Assembly (NCBI GenBank): GCA_029449235.1
Contig: JANATG010000002.1
Location: 4,092,001 to 4,156,000 of the forward strand
Source of the DNA: Linnemannia schmuckeri
Taxonomy: Eukaryota; Mortierellomycota; Mortierellomycetes; Mortierellales; Mortierellaceae
Direction of reading: 5' to 3'
DNA: 64,000 nt
Positions 56,508-64,000 of this stretch are shown piece by piece. The notes below the pieces were generated by a model. It saw only the letters and a program-made list of their open reading frames with translations, did not search any database and was not told the DNA's origin. The translations under genes were made by a program, and so were the position numbers. Position 1 is the stretch's first letter, and each line of letters starts with the position of its first letter.

Positions 56508-57904
56508 GAAGAAGACGGTCAAAGGGGACGCGAACAAACAGAAAGAGAGAAGACAAGGGCAGGGAAAGAGATGGTACAACGGTCCAACAAATGAAATGAA
56601 AAAAGTAACGACGACGTTTGTTCCACCAGAAAGAGCGAGAAGAGACGGGAAGAGACGAGAAGAGAGTGGAAAGAGAGAGGGGCCAGACTGTGACCAGCAA
56701 GGCCCTGCTGTATGAATAATAATAACAAGCGTATGGGGATGCGAGTTGAGCAGGTGAACAAGGAGTAGTTGACGATATGTACCCGTTTGTTGTCTCTGTT
56801 TGTGTATACTGCAGTCGGCTGATGTCGATATGGAAAGAGAGGGCTATGTCGGGCTATGGTTGTTTGGTTTTTGTAGAGTGAAGGAAGGAAGAGTATGACC
56901 TTGCGACAGTGTATCAGAAGTGAGGAAAAAGCATATGCAAAGAGAAGTGGTGGGAGAGGATGAAGGGGGAAAAGGGAAGAAAATGGCCAGGGAAGGGTAA
57001 AAAGAAAAGAGAAAAGAGAAAAACAATGAGGCGGGTAGTGATGAGAAGGAAAAAAAAAAAGGTCTTACCTCAAGATTGATTTTTTCCTCTTCTCATTTTA
57101 GCAAGAGATTTGATATCTAACACACAGACGTACGCTGGTACTGACGCTTTCGTAAGCGCACAAAGGTTTTTACTCATGGCGTCAATGCCATGGTCTCAAC
57201 TCCCCTTTTGTCATCCACCTTTTACCTCACAGAAGCAACAAGACATAAATGAATAAAAAATGAGGGTTCTTATCACAAAAAATATCCGCCCTAGAAGGTA
57301 CAAAGGCAATTGACAGACCCTCCTCTATTTTCCTTCTTCGTCACCAACCCTCAACGGCTCTTTTTCCCTTTCAACCATCGATCGTGGTGCCACGAACAAA
57401 GAAAATTCATGCAACCTTCTTTCTTCTCTTTTTTGGGGTCACGTGCGACTTGGATACCCTTTTCGTATGCACTCTCTCGACTCTCTTTTTAAACATGTCC
57501 GACTTACCTCCTTAAGCGTCCTCTTATCCCGCTCCCTGTCCTTGTTATTTTTTTTTTCTTCCTGCCTTGTTCATTGATTTCATTTTGCTATCGCCTGATT
57601 TCTATTTCCATGATTTTTTCAAGGGGGTGCGTGTGTTGCGTGTGCAATTGTTGTTGTTCTGAGTGATTAGGGGAAGCTCCCTGGTCTCTGATCTGCATTG
57701 TTGGTGGAAAACACAAGGATAGGTCGAGCAAGGGTAACAGAGAAGGGGAGACGAGAATAGAGAGAGAAGGAGGAAGGGAAGGAAAGGTACTTTGTAATGG
57801 CGAAGCGTGAAAAAGCGAATCAAAAATTGAAAGAGTATTGATTGAGAGTCCTTAACTAAAAAGTGCAAACATAGAAAAAGAAACACAGAAAGACAAAACA
57901 CGAT

Positions 57905-57948
57905 TATATAGATGTGCACAAAGACATATATAGATGTGCACAAAGACA
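57905..57948. repeat. 22-bp direct repeat, two copies
   Basis: The unit TATATAGATGTGCACAAAGACA is present twice, head to tail, with no mismatch (57905-57926 and 57927-57948). It contains the palindrome GTGCAC. Confidence 0.9.
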
Positions 57949-58530
57949 AAGGACGACGGTCTACAATTTGAGTATATCCTCGTGGTTGTCCTGTGCGGCG
58001 GTTTGCATTGATCTTGAACCACAATCATGCATAGTTTTGCATTCCTCCTGCTCCTCGAAGACGATGATGCTATGCCCATCTTTCTTTTCTTTAATTAGCC
58101 CATCTTCCTCTCCTCATTTTCCCGCGTTGTCACAAACGCCTGGTAGCTGTGGACAGCTTATTTAAGCACCTTTGCAAAAGAAGCCGACTTTACCACATAG
58201 TTGACACCCTCATTCTTCATGCAATCACCCCTAATATGTCCTTTCCTTCACATTCTGTCACTCCTTCAAGTACCCCCCCTCTCCATATTTTATTCCATAA
58301 TCACGCCTATCTCCACTACTCCGCTTCTCAATAATGGCACGACCACAAATGGTGACAGGTTTATAGACGCATCGTACCCTTATTGAAGGAGATGATCATC
58401 CACTCACGGCATGGAACCTTCCGCATCAGCCAACCTCTGCCAAACTCAGCGCCTTAAAGAGGAACCATATTTCGATTAAAAAAAACGCGCACAGACAATC
58501 GTGACTTCTCTGCTCATGAAAAATAAGTGA

Positions 58531-58612
58531 TCTTTCCAAGGAAAGACCGATCAGTTGTTAGCTCAAAGTCCGAGATACAGTGGAAAAGAGCTTGTGACAC
58601 GACGCGTGTCAC
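58531..58612. repeat. Two short perfect inverted repeats
   Basis: TCTTTCC-AA-GGAAAGA at 58531-58546 and GTGACACG-ACG-CGTGTCAC at 58594-58612 are both perfect palindromic arms with tiny loops. They are 47 bp apart in an otherwise featureless spacer. They could be protein-binding sites; no function is shown. Confidence 0.7.
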
Positions 58613-59306
58613 TATCAAGCAAAATGAAGATGCGAAACGCGAATAACGACGCATTTTTTTATTATGTCTGGTCTCAAGTTGATGAGCCTGGTATAACTGT
58701 ATATCGAACGAGGAATGGATAATAGCATACTGAGAAAAGAAACCGCTGACGGGGAAGCGATCTTAGTAGCCCACAAATCCCCAAAGTCAGTGCAAAGGCA
58801 GTTTTTTTCGACTGTTTGCTATCTCTTACCTTCACGTCCATTTCATGCCATGCTGATTTTGTAGCTTTGACTATCAAGTGTGGACGTATCACATGTCACA
58901 TATGGGATCAGGTTCGATTAAGGGCCATTTATTCAAACTACATGACCATCCGCACAATAACGCCTTTACCTGTATTTTCCCTCTTCAGATTTCGATTGCT
59001 GTCTCACAACTCGCCATTGGTGTCTACTTTTTGTTCAGTTGAGAGAGCAATCCGTATATGCCTGATAATGGGCTTAATTGTCTCTGGGGAAAAGAATGAA
59101 TGGTGAATAAGGACCAGGAAAGAGAGAGCGAGAGAGGGAAACAAAGACTGAGGAAATAATTACAAGTTGCGGGGTGACGAGGTGAAGGCGACGTGAAGGG
59201 CAAGGTAGAAAGGAAGAAGCAACGGCTGTTTAGCTGAAGGTGTCAAGGAAGTAAAAAGGGAAAAAAAACCCTCTTAATTGAAGCGAGCAGCGAAAAGAAA
59301 AAGAAT

Positions 59307-59321
59307 CCCCCCCCCCCCCCC
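59307..59321. repeat. C15 homopolymer
   Basis: A run of 15 C on the + strand. It is the only long C/G run seen in the window, where A/T runs dominate. Confidence 0.85.
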
Positions 59322-60022
59322 GTACACTTGTGGCTGTCCAGTGGCTTGTACAATAACTGGCATAGCGCCCGCATCGGCTTTAATATCTCGGAACGCGTCG
59401 ATTAGGTTGTTCCTTGTCCACAACAACAAAAAAAAATAGGTTGCACACACTGTTGAGCTCAAAAGGGGAGGACGGAACAAATTTCTGTGCGAAAAACAGC
59501 TTGTCTAGATATTCCACAAGCTACGCCCTTTTTTCCAGACTAGACATAGGGTCAAACAACAGCGGGCGGACACTCCCCCTTCCCCCTTCATTCCTGTCAC
59601 TGGAAACTCTACTATGCTCTAATTCTGTTAAGCAAGTGCATGGTTGCCTTGTTCATGCGAACAAAACAAACAAAGCAACACCATCGATGGAACTAATAAA
59701 ACAGCCAATGCCAATGATGAGAAAAAAAATACCACATCCACGGAATTGAACTGACACCATTGGACTGTGGGAGAGAGGCCGTTCAAGAATGGCTTGCCTT
59801 GGCCTGTCGTTAGTGAGAAGTAATAAAACACAAATGACGACTTTCAATCCCTCTGTCCTTTTTCCCACCAAAAACTACCAACAACAGACGTAGTAAACCC
59901 CCTAAGCAGGCGTACATACCAAGTATGAGTGCCAAAAAAAAAAAATTCTTCTCTCAATACTTAAAATGCAAGGAGGCGAGGGAGAACCGGGCTAGACCCA
60001 TCATCCGCCCAATCTCAAAATC

Positions 60023-60193
60023 ATGGGCGGGGAGGTCCTTCTTCTAACCTTGGGCCTGGTAGTGCTGCTTACTGGTTTAGGTCTGGTTTGGACTATCTGG
60101 AACAATGCATCCAACAAAAGCAAAGGTCCTTCCTTTCACCTTTTCGCCCTTTTTCCACTTTCCTCTCACTCTCGCTTTTTACTTTTCCGTTAA
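60023..60193 (+). CDS. Candidate small membrane protein (56 codons)
   Basis: An ATG-started frame reads MGGEVLLLTLGLVVLLTGLG followed by LVWTIWNNASNKSK, a clear single hydrophobic helix with a polar, basic C-side, then a less structured tail to the stop at 60191-60193. A weak alternative joins 60023-60123 across an intron to the AG at about 60285, ending GSIQSRSNE, but the donor would be GTCCTT, which is poor. The surrounding 6 kb has no other gene. Short membrane proteins are easily missed, but one hydrophobic frame can also arise by chance from CT-rich sequence. Confidence 0.3.
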   Translation: MGGEVLLLTLGLVVLLTGLGLVWTIWNNASNKSKGPSFHLFALFPLSSHSRFLLFR

Positions 60194-62446
60194 CCTCCCT
60201 TCCTCTCTCCTATTTCTTTGAACCACCTCCACTTTGACCCCTATCTCTTTATTTGCACGCCTAACTGTCCCAATCGTACACATAGGTTCAATTCAATCAA
60301 GAAGTAATGAATAAGGAGCTCTTGAATGAGAAAAGGGGAAATATTCTCGACTTCATTCATTTCACCTTTCATTGCCGAAACGAAAAGAAACGAGGTGGTG
60401 AACCCCTTCTTACTCTCACACTCTTGACGTTTTTTAATAAACCTGGCCGACAGATCAAGTCTCTGCTGCTTGCCTCCCTTCTCTCCTTCTCTCTCTTCTA
60501 TCTACTCTCATGTGTCTCGTTATTCATAAAAAACGACGCCCTTGCCCCTCGTCTACCCACTTATAAAAAACCATAATTGGAATAAAGTCTTCCATCCGCC
60601 CTTTTGTTACTCCGTCGTCTTCGTCTCTTTTCCCTTTTCTTTTTTTTTTTCCTTGTTTTCTATTCTCCTTGATATCCATTTCGCCAAAAACCCAACTTGA
60701 TCGAGATCACTTTTACATTCGCCTAGTACAGTACAATACACTCTTTTCCCCCTTCTTTTCGGTTCACTACCCTATCCATCCTCGCGACGACTACGTCTCC
60801 CAGCCTCGATGATCCTTCCATTGTTCATGGGGCTGTCTCAGGAGCAGGAAACATAAGGTTGTAATGAACAGTCAAAAGAAACAAAACAGAATGACTCGTA
60901 GAAACAAAAAAGCTAGATATAGATGAGAAATTAAACGAGAGAGCAAATGAGAAATACGATACGAGCAACAAAAAAGAATCAAGGTGTGAATCCTTCATGC
61001 CATTTCTTCATGGCAAGCGAGAGCAAGAAAGACGTTGTTTGTTGATTTTTGAGTTGAGACCCATCCAACATATGAAATGTGAGTGTATGAAATAGAACAA
61101 AAAAAGCACGCGACTTTTTAGAATTGAAAACTGACCTGTGTAGAAGGAGCAGGAGTATGTATAGGATGGGATGCGGATACTGTTGGCTGTAGTTCTTTTG
61201 GTCGTCTTGTCTGCCTGCGCAAGCAAGCGAGTTTTACGCCTAAAGCAAAAAGAGAGTATGGAGGGAGAAGATCCACCTATCATCAGCCAGCGATCGCCTC
61301 AGACATACAACACATGCCCGTCAACGAGCGTTTCGCCGTTTGGCTCCCTCTGGAGAAACCAGAACGAAATACTTCTTTTCTTTCTTTCTATCTAAGGTAG
61401 GGTAAGATAGAGGAGCCTTGGATGACCTGCTTGTCCTTGTTATTTCCATGACATGATTGTTTACAGTGGGACAGTGGACATTGGACGATGGGCGAAACGA
61501 CGTCTTTTTTGTTGTTTAGAGCGCACTAAACAAGAGTAACGGGGCTTTTTTTTTTTGAATGTGTGTGAGAGAGTGAGTATTTTTCGACAGTGGTACTACC
61601 ATTACAATAGCGTGCGGACGCCTCGAATAGGCGCACACGGAAAATGCGTCCGAATTGAAGGGGGCAAAGGCACACAAACAGCAACACCAACAAAACTTTA
61701 AGTCTCGTCCCTTTTTTTTGTCGTTACCTGGTAAGTTTGGAAGTGCTCATTTCGATTTCGCCAATCAATGCAACAACATAAACAACTTTCTGTTTATTCG
61801 TTTCTTCGGAGAGTTCATTCTGGACATAGGAGTGGCAATATTGAGTTGTTCTATTCCACTTGACAACCAATTCAACCAACCAAACGAACCAACGGCGACC
61901 TTGGTCTCCTTACTATGTTATTACACAACACAACAGCAAGAGACGCACAGTTCCTTGAACAAGTGTAACATGTATCCTTTACACGAGTGAATCGAACTCT
62001 AACAACTACAACCGACCTTGGGACAAGAGGACTAGAACATCGATTTAGTACTCAAAAACTGTCATATGTAGTAGTCCCTCCACCCCCTTGGTCGCTCTGT
62101 TCTTTAGCTTTCATGTTTGTTTACTCTGAACCAACTTGAAAGTGCTCTTGTTGTTGTTTTTTCTCCTTCTAGTTCATAAACTACAACCCACACTTTCAAA
62201 GTACAAAGCAATTATCCAATCCTCCCAAGAAGAAGAACAAAAAAAAAGTGATAAAAGGACCGTCATTCCCCTCCTACTCTTGTCCCCTCGAGTCCCTCTC
62301 CATAAAAATATCCTCTTCCTACCTCCTTCACCACTCGTTTGTACATAACTCTTTCTCACTCTCTCACGCCCACCCCCTTCCCGAACACTACTTACACCTA
62401 CCGTCCTTGTAATAATACTTCACCACAACTACGGCCACATCTCAAG
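60194..62446. promoter_or_regulatory. Long upstream region of the permease gene, no gene seen
   Basis: About 2.2 kb. Pyrimidine-rich blocks occur at 60120-60250, 60440-60800 and 62230-62400; the last runs into the permease leader. A GATAAAAG element near 62251 could be TATA-like. No coding sequence is convincing. Confidence 0.35.
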
Positions 62447-63219
62447 ATGACTGTCCCAGATATTGCAACGGACAACACGTTCCGTGACCACGGTGACGGA
62501 ACCCGCCACCTCCGCCGCCCCGGCGAGTCCTTCCTCAGATGGCAAGGTCGTCGTCTGACCAACACCCGTACCTTTGCCTCGCTCGACCAGGAATGCGCAG
62601 ACTCTCAGATGAAACGTGTCCTCACCGCCAAGGATCTTTCTGCCATGGGTATCGGTGCTATTATTGGTACCGGTATCTTTGTCCTCACAGGTAAGAACAA
62701 GACGACAAAACGCCAAGTCAAGCAGTAATAGCGATATTGCTCGTCTATTTTCTACTCTTCTTCTACTATTGGGATCATCGCGGCGTTGCACCCTTGCTTG
62801 TTTGCGTCTCTGCTGTTTTCATGTGTATTTTGTTGCTCCGACCAAACGAAAAAAGGGTCGTCTCCCACTCCGACAAAGAACGCTTATAACACAAGCAAGA
62901 CAAGCGCCACTCTCCTTTCTTTTTACGCCTTTCTTGCCCTGACCATCCTTGGGCTTTATGTCAAACAAGAATAACCTTATTTACTCCGCGTTTGTCCTTC
63001 TATACTTTCCTTCTTCCATGAAATAGGTATCGTTGCGAACGAAAAGGCCGGTCCAGGTGTTGTCATTTCATTCGTTATTGCCTCGATTGTCGCCGGTCTT
63101 GCTGCCCTCTCCTACGCCGAGATGGCCTGTTTGGTCCCTATTGCCGGAAGTGCCTACACCTACACCTATGCCACCTGTGGAGAACTCATGGCCTGGATCA
63201 TCGGTTGGGATCTGTAAGT

Positions 63220-63260
<41 letters not shown>

Positions 63261-64000
63261 GGCATACGCATGTCCACGTCCTTCCCCTGTTCCCCTGCAT
63301 GTGTACATTTTTTTTGCGAGTTACGTTGGTTGGTTAGACCGGCATGGTAAATTGGGCAAAATGCTAATTAACCCCTATTCATGCATTCCTTTTGTACTCT
63401 TTGTACACAATAGCATTCTTGAGTACTTGGTTGGAGCAGCTACGGTCTCGGTCGGTTTCGCACATTACCTTGAGGCGTTCTTCGAGGACGCCTTTGGGTA
63501 CCACGGCGAAAAGAGGCTGATGGAAGCACCCTTCTCCTACAAGGACGACATTTTCGAATTGACTGGTTCCTGGTTCTCAATTCCCTCGTTCGTGATTGTC
63601 CTTCTCTTGACCTTCATCCTCTGCAGAGGCGTCAAGTCCTCGGCCCGTGTCAACAACGTCCTGGTCGTCATCAAGGTCCTTGTCATTGTGGTCTTTATCT
63701 TTGGTGCCTGCAAGTTTGTTGAAAAGAAGAACTTTGACCCCTTCATCCCCCCAAACACTGGTTCCTTTGGCTCCTTTGGTGGATCGGGTGTTCTTCGTGG
63801 AGCGACGATTGTCTTCTTCGCCTTTATCGGTTTCGACGCCATCTCAACTGCAGCCCAGGAGGCCCGTAACCCTCAGCGTGATCTTCCCATCGGTATCGGT
63901 TTCAGTTTGATCTTTTGCACGGTTCTCTACCTCGCTACCTCGGTCGTCATGTTGGGCGTCGTCAACTACACGGAAATTGCCGGCAAGGGTGTCAGTGACG
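62447..64000 (+). CDS. Cationic amino-acid transporter/APC-family permease, 5' part
   Basis: Three exons to the window edge: 62447-62690, 63027-63213, 63414-64000 (about 339 codons visible, 3' end missing). A polar cytosolic N-terminus (MTVPDIATDNTFRDHGDG...) leads to the APC signature in TM1, LSAMGIGAIIGTGIFVLTG. TM2-3 read VISFVIASIVAGLAALSYAE and MACLVPIAGSAYTYTYATCG with GELMAWIIGWDLILEYLVGA, a combination typical of the CAT/SLC7A1-4 branch. TM5-6 include VNNVLVVIKVLVIVVFIFGA and VFFAFIGFDAISTAAQEARN. Family members move basic or other amino acids across the plasma membrane. The second intron contains a T38 run. Confidence 0.93.
63222..63259. repeat. T38 homopolymer inside the second permease intron
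   Basis: A run of 38 T begins 8 bp after the intron's GT. It is the longest homopolymer in the window. Confidence 0.9.

Larger units (their letters stand above)
55991..60022. other. Long non-coding stretch upstream of the cNMP/F-box gene
   Basis: About 4 kb without a recognisable protein or RNA gene. The first 90 bp (to 56083) are probably still coding for the cNMP/F-box gene. The rest includes AG-rich leader-like sequence (56580-57060), the 17-bp and 22-bp repeats, two short palindromes near 58.5 kb and a C-run near 59.3 kb. ORFs of 60-140 codons lack family features and often overlap. Confidence 0.4.

Noticed and set aside
59725..59790. tRNA-like B-box (minus strand GTTCAATTCC followed by a T-run)
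   Set aside because: The flanking bases do not form a T-stem or a seven-pair acceptor stem, and no A-box is at a proper distance, so I do not call a tRNA or SINE.
1..64000. CRISPR arrays, prokaryotic operons, rRNA or tRNA genes
   Set aside because: No spaced direct repeats, no ribosomal RNA-like segments and no cloverleaf were found; gene structure is eukaryotic throughout.

Overview
The window is eukaryotic nuclear DNA from an intron-rich fungus. Genes carry short GT-AG introns with pyrimidine-rich 3' ends, glutamine/histidine/serine low-complexity tails are common, and A/T homopolymers lie between genes. The protein set (duplicated F-box/LRR genes, SLC45-type sugar transporter, CBS-PB1 protein, ITFG1-like FG-GAP protein, TFIP11 and CHERP splicing factors) suggests an early-diverging fungus of the Mucoromycota, probably Mortierellomycotina. 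That assignment comes from gene style and is not proven by a marker gene.

Layout: 1-982 (-) start of a glutamine-rich nuclear protein, cut by the window edge; 1755-3961 (+) CHERP-like splicing factor; 4411-6441 (+) saccharopine-dehydrogenase-like oxidoreductase; 6621-8564 (-) F-box/LRR protein with a decayed relative at 8974-9144; 9345-11536 (-) unknown low-complexity protein; 13536-14783 (-) mitochondrial CGFS glutaredoxin; 15175-16409 (+) exosome subunit Rrp42; 17069-18978 (-) DEAD-box helicase Dhh1/DDX6; 19576-20706 (+) secreted GDSL hydrolase; 21579-25616 (+) 1,219-residue unknown membrane protein; 25805-27130 (+) F-box/LRR pseudogene; 27801-28340 (-) degenerate retropepsin-like open frame; 28594-31165 (+) unknown nuclear protein; 31580-34779 (+) SLC45/GPH sugar transporter; 35102-36001 (-) ribosomal protein uL16; 37064-37859 (-) unknown acidic protein; 38223-39568 (-) CK2 regulatory subunit beta; 40328-43838 (-) TFIP11; 44351-47272 (+) CBS-PB1 membrane protein; 47530-47849 (+) another F-box/LRR relic; 48468-51429 (-) ITFG1/LINKIN-like protein; 51993-55990 (-) tandem cyclic-nucleotide-binding plus F-box/LRR protein; about 6.3 kb with almost no recognisable coding; 62447-64000 (+) amino-acid permease, cut by the window edge.

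There is no operon or biosynthetic cluster. Most genes are unrelated housekeeping functions: RNA processing and decay (CHERP, TFIP11, Rrp42, Dhh1), translation (uL16), Fe-S/redox (Grx5), signalling (CK2 beta, cNMP protein) and membrane transport. Neighbours alternate between divergent pairs sharing one promoter region (1-kb region near 1-1.7 kb, Grx5/Rrp42, Dhh1/GDSL, TFIP11/CBS-PB1) and convergent pairs.

The most notable points are gene-structure oddities and decay. CK2 beta has a start codon split by an intron (A|TG). The sugar transporter has a 14-nt microexon, the CBS-PB1 gene an 18-nt one and the 28.6-kb gene a 24-nt one. One F-box/LRR gene has three decayed relatives in the same 64 kb. 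A retropepsin-like frame has lost its catalytic Asp. One gene joins two cyclic-nucleotide-binding domains to an F-box/LRR. I saw no tRNA, rRNA, CRISPR array or intact transposon. Exon models were built by hand from splice signals, reading-frame continuity and remembered family features, without any database search.
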